Assembly (NCBI GenBank): GCA_951213105.1
Contig: OX578133.1
Coordinates: 144,515,051 to 144,579,050, forward strand
Reading direction: 5' to 3'
From: Amaurobius ferox
Lineage: Eukaryota; Arthropoda; Arachnida; Araneae; Amaurobiidae
DNA length: 64,000 bases
Below the pieces are notes generated by a model, which saw only the letters and a program-made list of their open reading frames with translations, ran no database searches and was not told where the DNA came from. Positions 21,955-33,241 of the stretch are shown piece after piece. The position numbers and the translations under genes are program-made. Positions within the stretch are counted from its first letter, which is position 1; each line of letters opens with the position of its first letter.

Positions 21955-23394
21955 GTATCGATGTTTAATCGAAATCTCTTAATCTTACATTTTCGTAGCT
22001 TGATATTTAAATTCGCAAAAACTAAAGATTTACAATTAATAAGACTAAAGTTTGAACGATTTTTTTACGTCAACTTTACGATCATAATTTCATTTTTTAC
22101 GTCATTTGACAGATTAAACAATTAGATGTCAATTATGTAAAATGTTTGTTTTTTACTATTAAAAGCAAACTATGTCGAACTCACCTTTTACTTAAGCAGA
22201 TTGAATAAACTTTTCAAAATATGACTCAAAGTACAAAATATAGAACAGACGAATTACCTAAAAGAAAAAAAATATCCTTGAAACATTAGAAGAAAAAGTA
22301 AAACTAAAAATACATTCAATTTATAAACAAATATATTTCACACAAAAGGTATGCATCTGAAAACAAAAATAAAACACTAAAAAAACACCGACGTTTGTGT
22401 CGGAGGCTCTGATAGCCATTTTCCTTGCAATCACAGATCATCTGTAAGTTAACGTTGAAATGGATGGAATATTTAAAAGAAAAGTAGCACAAATTAGCAT
22501 TTTCTTATATCGAGATCTAGCTAAAAATCAAATAATCAAAATTTTTGTCGTTTCTGATTATAATAAGAATACCAAATTACCTGCAATTCGCTTAATTATT
22601 TCGAGAGGCATCGTACTCATTGTGAAAAACTAAAACTTATAATATATGGATACAGCTCGTGATATTTACTAAACGATAGTGTCTATTTCTTTTTCTGGTT
22701 AAAAGCACTTATAAGGAATTTACTCATACGATAATGGAGAACGTATTTAAATATTTTATGATGTTTACAATTTTAAATCAAACACGTACAATATTTCGAG
22801 TACAGCACAGGACATCATTCTGTAAGTTATGCCATTCGCTTCCAAAAAGCATTATATATAATAGTTTAATATTGAAATGTTATACAAATATATTGAAGTC
22901 AAGATGTTTGCTTTGACGATGAAATCGAATATAACATGAAAATACTTTCGACGGCAATATTTTCTTTATTATAGCATATTATAAATTTATGCAATTTCTT
23001 CATTCCTTCAAAATCATTTGGTTATTTTTCAGCAAAAATTATTACCACTCAACTATATTTCGTTATTTATATGAAGTCAGGAATTTAAAAACGAAGTAAA
23101 TAACATTTTAAACTTTTATTATTCAATGCCTATCAAAATCTGATTTTAAATATTCACGAAAGTGCGTCATTGGATTTGAAAAATTGCTTTCAATTGCTGC
23201 AATACATTATGGTATTTTGCTTTAAAATGCATTTCACGTTTGTCTTAAATATCCTGCTGAAAGTTGAGATGAATTTGGCGAAAGAAACTTTCTATATTTC
23301 AAAAGAATATTTTACTATTTTTCCTCATAAATTATTTACCCGATATCGGAAAATCTTATAGAACTAAAACTAAAACACTTCGTTTAAAGTAACA
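21955..23394. other. No clear feature
   Basis: About 1.4 kb of strongly AT-rich sequence. Frames at 22734 and 23170 are AT-driven. Nothing recognised. Confidence 0.5.
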
Positions 23395-23680
23395 ATCAAC
23401 ACAAAATGAATAATGTCAATCGGTTTCAAAGGCAAAAGACGGCCTTCTTCATCAGAACAAACAATAAACGCAACCTTCCCTCGTCAAAGAAAGATCTGCA
23501 ACTTATGTTAGAACAACAAACGTGACTGAATCAGGAAAAAGGTGTTGCCAATAGCCAATGGAGAAAACAAAGATAAAGAACCATAGAGGAAGGAACGAGA
23601 AGTAGGATGAATGAATGGTAAAGTACCAAAGAGGACAATGAACGTCCAATAAAAAGAAAAAAATCAAAGCACTTATTTAG
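23395..23680 (+). repeat. Family F repeat, copy F2
   Basis: CAATCGGTTTCAAAGGCAAA, GACGGCCTTCTTCATCAGAA, then a purine-rich segment with GTGTTGCCAATAGCCAATGG and AGAGGAAGGAACGAGAAG. Same order as F1 read on minus. Confidence 0.5.
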
Positions 23681-24393
23681 TTAGTAAAACTATCAGCATA
23701 AGTGTCCTATTAAATTAAAAAAGGTAACTAAGCGGTTTTGAATGATACGTGAGTTGTTCAAACCAGCTATAAAAAATAGCAGTTTATAAACAAGTACGAA
23801 AAATATATAACACAAAAATGAAGGAACTAACTGATTTTGGAAACTACAAAGGAGTCAACAAATACTTCGGAAAATAACAAAAATTTAGAAAATAGGTAGA
23901 AAAATACCGAAAAAAGAAGAAGATATATCAAAAAATTAAACCATAGATTTCCAAGCAAAAGAGAAATAATGTCAATTATCATTCATAAAGAAGTTTCACT
24001 GAGAAACGATTGAAAAACTTCCCAGAAAGTTTAATTCAAAAATATAATTTAAGAGGAAAAATATAATCTTAGCTTCCAAAATATTAAAAACATGATTTGA
24101 GTTTCAAGAATGTCTAGCAATTGAAGATTTGGCTAAGCTTGTTTAGAAACAGGACTCATGTGTTCCTTAATACGAAATTTAAGTACTCACTTTTGTTTTA
24201 CCAACATAACCAAAACTGCATTCGCATGGAATGTGATAAGCATCCCAACAATACAAGACAGGAATTAACAACAGAAGAGAAATTAATTTTGTTAAGATGT
24301 TTAAAAACATACCTAAAGTTGAAACTTAATTGAATATCGGCGACCCTATAACAGATGATTAAAAGGATAAAATGATACAATTATGTGGATAAA
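23681..24393. other. No clear feature
   Basis: A-rich sequence without recognised elements. Confidence 0.5.
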
Positions 24394-24680
24394 CGCTTGT
24401 TGTTGTTCAATCCAGACCGTCCGACATACCAGAATGTGTAAGTTATCTGTTTGGATGGCCGGGACAGTGCCATCCAATTTAGACCGGAACCCAGTGGGAG
24501 CGACATCCAGAGGGACCGTACGCTTCCTCTACTACCTTCCCCTACCACTAGCCTCCCGAAAGGGCTTACAAACCCACATATTTAACATGCCCGTACTCCG
24601 CGTAAACACGAGGACAGTTTGGGCAGAACTGGGAATCGAACTCGGATCATCCGAGTGGTGTGAACAGACGCTTGATGTTG
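24394..24680 (-). mobile_element. tRNA-derived SINE, minus, 5'-shortened
   Basis: On minus: B-box GAGTTCGATTCCC, then CGGAGTACGGGCATGTTAAA, GGGTTCCGGTCTAAATTGG and CGGACGGTCTGGATTGAACA, the same body as the 35-kb SINE. The A-box part is missing. CGCTTGTTGTTG (24394-24405) and CGCTTGATGTTG (24669-24680) form a 12-bp target duplication with one mismatch. The tail is (CAA)n. The 101-codon plus frame inside is antisense and not a gene. Confidence 0.85.
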
Positions 24681-25209
24681 AAAGTTAAACATAAATTTCA
24701 GTTGTTGAACTCCAACGCTTTATCAATAACGGTGGAATTATCTAAAAACGGTCAAAGATTTAAGATAGTCAATCTCATGATTAAGTGTCTCAGAGTCAGA
24801 ATACGAATTTTATCAATCCTAACTCTTCTGCTCACAAATTATATTAATCCTAACTGTTCTGAATATGTCACGAGATTCTTACTTTAAAAATATGGACACA
24901 AGTAGTTTTGTTGCATGAAAATATCTAGATGTCCTGCAGGAAGTAGAAGAGATCCTTGTTAAATAAGGAATATATAACTATAAATGTTTTTTGGATTGAA
25001 ACTTCCAGCTCTTCAATTGGACTGCATTGGATCATTCTAAGGCTCTAATAAAATATGGCCGTAAAATTGTAAAAATAAACATGATGCAACTTAAACATTG
25101 CTCCAACGAAAGACACGCAGTAATGGTTTGAAGAAGATGACGAAAAAAGGAGATTGTTCTAGACGAATCGAATCGACATACTTAGTCCGTGAAAATTTAT
25201 AACGTGTGA
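24681..25209. other. No clear feature
   Basis: No element recognised. A 75-codon plus frame overlapping the SINE edge is not supported. Confidence 0.45.
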
Positions 25210-25407
25210 AAGAAGTTAATCAGACAATTTATGTGGAAACTTAAACATCGAGTGGTCACTAGTGGTTTTGAACAAGGAAGTTTATTGATTAGAAACTCGA
25301 AGGAAGAAGAAATTTATGCAATCGGCGTTTTTTGCAAGAATTTACCTATGGCGGTTAAAAAGATTTATATTACTGAAGATGTTGATAAAATTAAAGAAAG
25401 GGTTTAG
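25210..25407 (+). pseudogene. Coding-like frame of 58-65 codons, unidentified
   Basis: A plus-strand frame with an ATG at 25231 runs to TAG at 25405-25407. It reads as a compact, protein-like stretch (MWKLKHRVVTSGFEQGS; RNSKEEEIYAIGVFCKNLPM; VKKIYITEDVDKIKERV). Upstream, a second frame has LVRENL and RVKEVNQTIYVET, suggesting a frameshifted older coding sequence. No splice sites or neighbours support a live gene, and I do not recognise the family. Most likely a relic of a transposon or processed gene. Confidence 0.28.
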
Positions 25408-25574
25408 ACTAGACTGACGACGTGGTGTGAGATAGTAATACGTCAAATTTCATTAAGTTGTAGATGGGTACTTGACCCGAGAATAGGAATTTGTAATGCA
25501 TGCTTATGAAATAAATGTGAATTTTACTGGCGAAGTTGAAATTTCTATATCATACATATAAAAAACTTAACATT

Positions 25575-26135
25575 TTCCCTTTTATGTCTTAACATTTTCC
25601 CAACTTGTGATAACTGAATGCTGGGGGAGCAGAGAAATTCTCTTTTTGCAAATCATTGTGGAAAAATTTCCCGATTCTTTTAGCTCACAATATTTCATTT
25701 TAATTGTTGGAAAGGTGAGAAAAGCGCTTTATCCCCAGCGAGATTAAACTTTCGTCAATGCACAAATGAGACAAAACTCTTAGGAATGTAAAATGACAAA
25801 GAATTTAGAGACTACCATAATGACTAATACAAAAACTCTAAGTTATTTGAAAAGATAATGACTCTTACATATAAGAATTTTAACACTTTTCAACTTAAGT
25901 GGACATAGAAAAACTGAAATTCGAGACGGGAGCAGAAATGCTCTCTTTACAAAGCCATGCGGGAAATCTTTCTGCTCTTTAAAATCACAGTATTTCATTT
26001 TCATTTGTGGAAAAGCCATTAAATAGCTTCATCCTTTTGTGAGCTTAAACTCTCGTTAATGAGTGAAAGAAGTAAAATCCTTAAAATATAAAATCGCAAA
26101 GAATTTCAAAAGTACTATAATAATCCACGAGCAAA
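25575..26135 (+). repeat. Family K tandem dimer
   Basis: Two diverged direct copies ~300 bp apart (25575-25835 and 25875-26135). Shared blocks: TAACATTTTCCCAACTT/TAACACTTTTCAACTT, GGGAGCAGA, CACARTATTTCATTTT, TGTGAGCTTAAACTCTCGTTAATG and AAATGRCAAAGAATTT. Noncoding. Confidence 0.65.
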
Positions 26136-26460
26136 ATATATGGCGCGAAGTAAAGTATGCCAATATCACATTTCTTATATGCTTCGTAAATAAGTTATAA
26201 TAGGGCTCATTTACATTATTTATAAGAAAAGACATTTTCACCATATTACCGTGATAGCTAAACGAGATTTTTCCTTATTTTAACTTTCTCATGTTAGAAA
26301 AGTATTGTTTTCCTTGAAATTTTCTAATTTAAGATATACGATTTTAACGGATAAGCACGTTTTAAAGACCTCCTGAACACACTTCAAACATTTTCGGAAA
26401 TATATGTGGGGAGGGGGGCAGTAACTCAAGAATGAAAGAGTTAATTATAAAAATTTTATT
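26136..26460. other. No clear feature
   Basis: AT-rich; nothing recognised. Confidence 0.5.
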
Positions 26461-28090
26461 GTAGACTAGCCGAATACCCGTTGAAAATCAACGGTCTCGC
26501 AATAAGCAAGTCCTGAATGATGTAAATTTTATAATAATTCGCGTTTCACATTTAATCGACAAATCGAATATTTTGGTGTGCAGAACCCCCTAAAGGAGAA
26601 AATATTGGAAAACTAAATTTTCACACTTCTTCCTCTGTTTGTATTGCGTTTTTTATCAGATGATTGGCCCATATACCAAATATCAAGCCTCTATGACAAT
26701 TAAAAGGAAGCGTGCCTCATTTATTCAGAAAATCGAACATATTATTGTGCGCACCCCTTAAAGTAGCAAATATTGGAAATCTGAAATTTCACACTTTCTT
26801 CCTTTCAAACTATCTACCCTTACACCAAATTTGATATCTCTATCACATTTCGAAGCATGGTTTTTTATCAATTCTCTTTTCGAACGTTTCGAACGAATAG
26901 ATAGAGAGACATCGGCACCCCCTACAATAGCAAATGTTGGAAGACTGAAATTGCACACTTTCTTCCTTTCCAACTTTTTACCCGTACACTAAATTTGAAG
27001 TCTCTATCTCATCGTGAAGCATGCTTTTCTAGCATTTCATCTTTCGAATGCTTTTGTGTGGATTACCCACCCCTTTAACTATACATTTTTTAAAAACTGT
27101 ATTCTTTTTGTGATTTCCATGAGATGCTTCGCCCATATACCAAATATAAAGCCTCTATCACGTTTCTAAAGGAGCGTTTCTCCTTTATTCCGAAAATCGA
27201 ACATTTTGCTGTGCGGCACCCCCTAAAGTAGAAAATATTGGTAAACTGAAATTGTACACTTTCGCCCTTTCAAACTATCTATTCTTACACCAAATCTGAT
27301 ATCTCTATCTCATTCCAAAGCATGGGTTTTTTTATCAATTGACTTTTCGAACGTTTTACTCTGGAGCACCCCCTTAAATGAACATTTTTGAAAAACTGTA
27401 TTCGTCTTGGGCGTTTTCGTCAAATTATTAGCCCATATACCAAATTTTAAGCCTCGATCAAATTTTAAAGGCGTATTTTCTCATTTATTCGGTAAATCGA
27501 ACGTTTTGGTGTGCAACACCCCCTTAAGTAGAAAATATTGGAAATCTGAAATTGCACACTTTCTTCCTTTCAAACGATTTACCCATACACCGAATTTGAA
27601 GTCTCTATCTCATCGCAAAGCATGTTTTCCTATCATTTCACTTTTCGAACGTTTTGGTGTGCGCCACCCCCTTAAGTAGAAAATATTGGAAATCTGAAAT
27701 TCCACACTTTCTTTCTTTCAAACGGTTTACCCATACTTCAAACTTGAAGTCTCTATCTCATCGCGAAGCATGCTCTCCTATCATATCACTTTTCGAACGT
27801 TTTGGTGTGCTGCAGCCCCCCTTAAGGCTAAAATATTGGAAATCTGAAATTGCACACTTTCTTCCTTTCGAGTGATTTACCCATACACCAAATTTGAAGT
27901 CTCTATCTCATCGCAAAGCATGCTTTCCCGTCATTTCACTTTTCGAACGTTTTGGTGTGGGGCACACCCTCTATAGAACGTTTTCGGAAAATTCGATTTT
28001 TCCAGGGGGTTTTATCGAACGACCGAGACGTGTACCAAATTGCAAGTCTCTATCTATTCGGGAAGTGCCTAAAAAAAGCGTGACAGACAG

Positions 28091-28132
<42 letters not shown>

Positions 28133-28165
28133 GGACACTTGGCAATTAGTATATATAGATAGATG
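26461..28165 (-). mobile_element. Family D Helitron-like element, copy D2, expanded
   Basis: Minus-oriented. On plus it begins GTAGACTAGCCGAATACCCG with hairpin CCGTTGA-AAA-TCAACGG (26478-26494). About ten tandem units follow, spaced 146-167 bp, each with GAACGTTTTGGTGTGC, a CACCCCCTTAAGTAG core, GGAAATCTGAAATTGCACAC and AAATTTGAAGTCTCTATCTC. The other end has GACAGACAGACGGACAGACA (28081-28133) and TTGGCAATTAGTATATATAG. All frames through it are repeat-derived. Terminal hairpin, GTCY tract and ~150-bp central tandem repeats are hallmarks described for DINE-1/Helentron-associated elements. Confidence 0.7.
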
Positions 28166-28275
28166 CATTATGCAAAAAATAAAATTACATAGAATTAGCA
28201 ATTTTAGTAATATAATTTTTAGCAATTCGAATTGGTCCAATTTTAAGATTTTCTTAGCAAAATTTCTTATGGGAA

Positions 28276-29233
28276 ACAATGACGGTCGAATATAGTACAT
28301 AGAAGAAATTTATAATTTGAAGTTTTCTATAGATGGCAATGGTATTAAAATAATTTATTTTACCAATGACGGTCGGACATAGTGCATAGAAGAAATTTAT
28401 AATTTGAAGTTTTCTATAGATGGCAATGATATTAAAATAATTTATTTTAACAATAGCGGTCGGATATAGAACATAGAAGAAATTCATAATTTGAAGTTTT
28501 CTATAGATGGCAATGGTATTAAAATAATTTATTTTACCAATGACGGTCGGACATACTACATAGAAGAAATTTATAATTTGAAGTTTTCTATAGATGGCAA
28601 TGATATTAAAATAATTTATTTTAACAATAGCGGTCGGATATAGAACATAGAAGAAATTTATTATTTGAAGTTTTCTATAGATGGCAATGGTATTAAAATA
28701 ATTTATTTCACCAATGACGGTCGGACATACTACTTAGAAGAAATTTATAATTTGAAGTTTTCTATAGATGGCAATGATATTAAAATAATTTATTTTAACA
28801 ATAGCGGTCGGATATAGAACATAGAAGAAATTTATAATTTGAAGTTTTCTATAGATGGCAATGGTATTAAAATAATTTATTTTACCAATGACGGTCGGAC
28901 ATAGTGCATAGAAGAAATTTATAATTTGAAGTTTTCTACAGATGGCAATGATATTAAAATAATTTATGTTAACAATAGCGGTCGGATATAAAATATAGAA
29001 GAAATTTATAATTTGAAGGTTTCTATAGATAGCAATAGTATTAAAATAATTTATTCTAACAATAACGATCGGGTATAATGCATAGAAGAAATTTATTATT
29101 TGAAGTTTTCTATAGATGGCAAAGGTACAAAAATAATTTATTTTAACAATGACAGTCGGACATAGTTCATAGAAGGAATTTATAATTTAAAGTTTTCTAT
29201 ATTAGCAATGGTATTAAAATAATTTATTTCAAA
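28276..29233. repeat. 87-bp satellite array, 11 units, alternating A/B
   Basis: AGAAGAAATTTATAATTTG recurs at 28301, 28388, 28475, 28562, 28649, 28736, 28823, 28910, 28997, 29084 and 29171: exactly 87 bp every time. Units 1-8 alternate strictly. Type A has GGTATTA and CCAATGACGGTCGGACATA; type B has GATATTA and AACAATAGCGGTCGGATATA. This makes a 174-bp higher-order repeat. Units 9-11 and the leading half unit are decayed edges. As 87 is a multiple of three, a minus-strand frame stays open through nearly the whole array; see findings for why I do not call it coding. Confidence 0.95.
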
Positions 29234-29709
29234 TATCCGTACATGACGTAACTGGCAATATTTACATACACTCGTCAATCTTCGATATTATTCGCCTAAA
29301 TATACAGGATGGCGAAATAGTGGCCATCTTGACTCCCAGGTGAAGCTATGGCTGTATATGTTGAATTGAGGATTACTTTCTAATTCTTTTCTCGGGATAT
29401 CGAGAAAATCAAAACTTTCTAGAGAACTTTCTTGAATGATTGATATAAATTTTGAAAGCAGAAGCACTAATTTTACAGCTAAATTGTGTATAAAATATCA
29501 AGCTTATAACATTCACGTGCCGTTGGAATAGCACAATCAGATGACAAATGACTGGACAGGTTGGAGAAAATGGTGGTTGCGTTAGCCTGTATACACTTAG
29601 CCAGGACAATATTGTGGCGTGTCTGAGCATTTTGGACTGGTATTTATTTTCCTTCCATATACGCGTTTCGGTCGTTTCTAGCGTTGATATCTACTCATTA
29701 TACAATGAT
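29234..29709. other. Unassigned; possible transposon end
   Basis: TATACAGGATGGCGAAATAG at 29303-29322 looks like a mariner-type CAGG terminus, but no inverted partner was found. A plus-strand frame (29548-29838, MTGQVGENGGCVSLYTL...) overlaps repeat J2 and is not convincing. Confidence 0.3.
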
Positions 29710-29870
29710 CTACAACTTCGTAATAAATATACTTTTTCTATCTCACTTTGTTGCCGAGTTCGTTTCCTAACTTTTTTACTTATCCTCTACACGTGCAGCA
29801 ATAACGTTTATTCGATCGGTCAAGGTCACTTTACCTAACGTATACTCTCATGGACTTTTCTTTATAAAGT
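29710..29870 (+). repeat. Family J repeat, copy J2
   Basis: Colinear with J1: AACTTCGTAATAAATAT, TCTCACTTTGTTGCCGAG, TTCGATCGGTCAAGG, ACTCTCATGGACTTTTC. Confidence 0.55.
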
Positions 29871-30189
29871 TATCGAGGTGCTTAATGGCATTTCTGGGAA
29901 CCTTATATATTTAAAAATCGTTAAAATATACTTCTATGGCATTTTGGAATAAACTAATTTTGTTTTTTCTCACTTTCGTACTGAAAATTAACATAGAAAT
30001 TTTTGTCCTCAATTCCAGCCTTTAAGTTAAAGAGATATATAATAAAATTAAAATTTGTTTCATTTTGAAATGCACACATTCCTATAAAATTTTATTTTTA
30101 TCCTTTTTCAACGAAATTCCATTTTTACGAAACTCTGTTAGCACATCTATTTTATCCATTTTTCCTTTTATTATATGTATCTTAATCTC
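29871..30189. other. No clear feature
   Basis: AT-rich; nothing recognised. Confidence 0.5.
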
Positions 30190-30720
30190 ATATGGGGAGT
30201 TTTCTCCGTACGAAACATTTGAACACATTTCGAACATTTTGGTGTGCAGCACCATTTTTTTTTAAATCGGCTTTTTAATGATTTTTTATTAAAAATTTAA
30301 CTTCTGTTACACATTTTAAGTATGTTATTTTCTTAAAAGTGTGGGGGGGGGGAGGGGAGATTCTTATTTATTCGGCAAATCTAACAGTTTTGTGCGTGCC
30401 ACCTCAAACAAGCAAATTTTGGAAAACTGTAATTTTCCTCCTTCTTACCATCCAACAATTTACACTTGAACTAAACGTCAAGCATCTATCTCTAAAGACA
30501 TGGAAAGTGTATCTTTTAGTCAGTTTACATTTCGAATATTTTGATGTAGAGCACGCCCCCCTCCCCCACTTTCAAATAAATATTTTTGAAAAATTCGCTA
30601 TTTCTCTGGAATTTATCGAACAGTTGGCCTATGTATTAAATTTAGCGTCTCTATTCGGAAAGCGACAAACTAAAGCATGACAGACAGACAGACAGTAACT
30701 TAACTGTTAGCATATATAGA
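30190..30720 (-). mobile_element. Family D element, copy D3, 3'-truncated
   Basis: Has the GAACATTTTGGTGTGCAGCA unit, a G10-type run (30341 onward), the GCACGCCCCCCTCCCC variant, CATGACAGACAGACAGACAG and GTTAGCATATATAGAT end. The hairpin end is missing. The 113-codon plus frame inside is repeat-derived. Confidence 0.6.
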
Positions 30721-31329
30721 TATTTGAAAACAATTTATCTCATAATAAATATTTTTAAGAATCTTGAATGCTGCCTTTTCAACTGAATACAAATACAATC
30801 ATTTTTCACAGTCCCTTTCTATTAATTTCAAAACAATTTTAAAAAGATCCCATTTTTATTGATGAATGCAGACTTGAAATATATAAAAAACAGATAAAGA
30901 GCATTCTTCAGACCGTGTGCAGTGAACCACTATTCTAATTTGAGCCCTCTGGAAATGCTTCCTGATTCGAATGAGAATTTAAAGGGCTTTCATTTTGTAA
31001 AAATGCCATGAAGGTCCACTTAAAGAGCTTCTACACTGGAACACTAGCCTCTGTTATTTAAAACTTTAACGATGTGAATCTTTATGAATGAGGGATATAG
31101 TGAAAGAGCAACATTCTTTTATTCATTCGTTTCATATGCGTTTCATATTCATTGTTATACGGCATATCAAGCAAATTATTCTCCCAATTAGCACTCATAT
31201 GCCATGCATGCATACATAAGGCACCGTATTTATGCCATTATATTTGGAACAATAGTTGTGAGAAATCCCTCTTAAATGTGTAGTTATAAATGTGTAACTT
31301 TTTGCAGTTTTCTATTGTTTAAATCAATA
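30721..31329. other. No clear feature
   Basis: A 36-codon plus frame near 30910-31015 (HYSNLSPLEMLPDSNENL) is protein-like but isolated and unsupported. Otherwise AT-rich. Confidence 0.4.
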
Positions 31330-31522
31330 GAGGATTCTGTTAGAAATAGCTCAGTTCGGGAGCTCTTTCGAGGGAGCTCTACTATGTAGGGGCTCCACTC
31401 CTTGCTTGTTGACAGTCACCAACCCCAGTAGATCGCTTTGTGAGCTTTTAATCCCCGATTCCGAAACTGAAGACCTACCAGCAGCTCTACAGAGTTTTCG
31501 ATTTTCATTCCTAATGCGATAA
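31330..31522 (+). other. GC-richer island with 64-codon open frame
   Basis: A plus-strand frame without ATG runs from after a TAG near 31327 to a TAA near 31520 (including SSFEGALLCRGSTPC and LLIPDSETEDLPAALQSF). It contains a GAGCTC-rich inverted patch (GGGAGCTCTTTCGAGGGAGC). Partial openness on minus and lack of splice sites make it ambiguous between relic exon and repeat. Confidence 0.2.
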
Positions 31523-31860
31523 GATAATTTTCTCTTCAGTGGAATTTTATAATACTGTAAGGAAGTGAATCTGATCTGTACTGATATCCAAATAAATATT
31601 CGGTATGAGATTTACCCATTGCTCATTGTATGTAATTCAAAATGTAAACAAATTAAATAATCTCTATTGAACAGACTATCATGCTAAAAGTTCTAGCAAT
31701 CTTGATCATGAAAAGTTAGTTTTCGTAAATACCTGGCTTAATTGTTTAGAATCAACAATAAGACATATTATTGTCAACAGCCATAATAATTACATTTTAA
31801 TCATAATTGTTCTCGACAACAATAGTTGTCAACAATAGCTCTATTTATAATAATCAGCAA

Positions 31861-32355
31861 AAATCTGATGTGGGCGGCGTATGTCTTTCCCTACAGACTC
31901 GACTTCATTTTCGCTTTGCTTTTCCCATAATTCATTAAATTGATTTTAATTAACCAAAATAACTCGGAAAATTTCTTAAAATTGCACTGAATTTGCTGTT
32001 TTAATATTTTATTTTCGTTTTTATTTGGCGACTGGATGTATTTTCAAAGGCGACATCACAAAATTGCAGAAGAAAATAAAATATCTCGAGAACGGTTTAT
32101 ACTAACTTTATGGGATTTATCTTATCCATTTCGTCCTCAAAAATTATGTATAAAACAAGTATTTAATTGATACATTTAAACATATGCAATTTTTTATATC
32201 AGATTTTTGACGATTTTTTGCGGGCCATTTCGCAGGCAAATTACAGATTATTTTTTTACGAATCGTATCAAATTCTACCCAGCTGCAGAATAACCCATAA
32301 GTGACCTATCTACTAAATTTTATGAAATTTGATCAATTACATTTTTAGCTAGAAT

Positions 32356-32397
<42 letters not shown>

Positions 32398-32580
32398 CAC
32401 AGACAGACACAGACACACAGAGAGACATATATACAGACACACATACAGACGTCACGCTAAAAGCAGGTTTTACGCGTTTTAGAGTGGTGGAAACATGTAG
32501 ATCCGTTGAAAACTAGAGTTATAATTTTTAACAATTCCAATATTTTCCCTATAGAATACCGTTTATTGTAGGGAAAGTAA
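31861..32580 (-). repeat. Family B repeat, copy B2
   Basis: Begins CTGATGTGGGCGGCGTATG then CTTTCCCTACA. It carries ATCTCGAGAACGGTTTATAC, GACGATTTTTTGCGGGCCAT and AGTGACCTATCTACTAAATT, an expanded (TA)n (32358-32395) joined to CAGACAGACACAGACACA, and ends TGTAGGGAAAGTAA. The inverted CTTTCCCTACA / TGTAGGGAAAG termini are exact. Confidence 0.75.
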
Positions 32581-32789
32581 TAAGGCATGTCAGTGCCCAG
32601 CCATATTTGGGACGTTTCTGTTAACAACCAATCTCAAAAAAGTCGGAAATCGGGTCGATTAATTCTACAAAATGAAACCGATACTTATTTAAAATTATTT
32701 TCAATTTACAGTTTAAAAACATTTTTCTTTCACCTATCGACTTATCTTCTTATAAAACACAGCTATCATAGAGAAATTACAATAAATAA

Positions 32790-33241
32790 ATAAATAAATA
32801 TCCCGAGAACGGTTTATCCTAGAGAAATGTGGTTGGTTTTATTCTTTTTGTTTTCAAAAATTACGTATGAAACTGGTATTTAACCAATATATTTACATAA
32901 GTTTAGTTTTTTATTTCAAATTTTCATGATTTTTGCGAGTCATTTCGCAAGAAAGGCGACTTGCCTTTTTCTAATCGTACCGAAATCTAATCAGCTCCAG
33001 GGTGTCCCACAAGTGACTCATATATTATATTTTGTTAAATCTTGTCGAATAGTTTTTGAACTAGAGTGGATTGTAATTGCACAGACAGACACAGAGACAG
33101 AACATATACACACACACAGACGCCGCGCTGAAAGTGAATTTTTCGTGTTTTAAAGAGTAGATCCATCAAATACGCGAGTTGCCTTTTTTTTACACGATTC
33201 CTATACTATCCCTATACATTACCACATATTGTGGGGAAAGT
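32790..33241 (-). repeat. Family B repeat, copy B3, truncated
   Basis: Same interior order as B2 from ATCCCGAGAACGGTTTATCC to CAGACAGACACAGAGACAG, ending TTGTGGGGAAAGTAA. It lacks the CTGATGTGGGC end. It follows B2 directly in the same orientation. Confidence 0.7.

Noticed and set aside
24383..24688. 101-codon frame on plus
   Set aside because: Antisense reading of a SINE with target duplication.
28081..28133. CRISPR-like short direct repeats
   Set aside because: It is a plain (GACA)n microsatellite at the end of family D; no spacer structure, and the genome is eukaryotic.
27407..28300. Several frames of 73-133 codons with repeated HFLPFKRFTHTPNLKSLSHR-like strings
   Set aside because: They are translations of the ~150-bp tandem units of family D, present in all frames and with no start or splice context.
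29548..29838. 96-codon ATG frame (MTGQVGENGG...)
   Set aside because: Half of it overlaps dispersed repeat J2; length is within chance expectation.
30339..30680. 113-codon frame starting MWGGGGEILIY
   Set aside because: Lies in family-D copy D3 and starts in a G-run.
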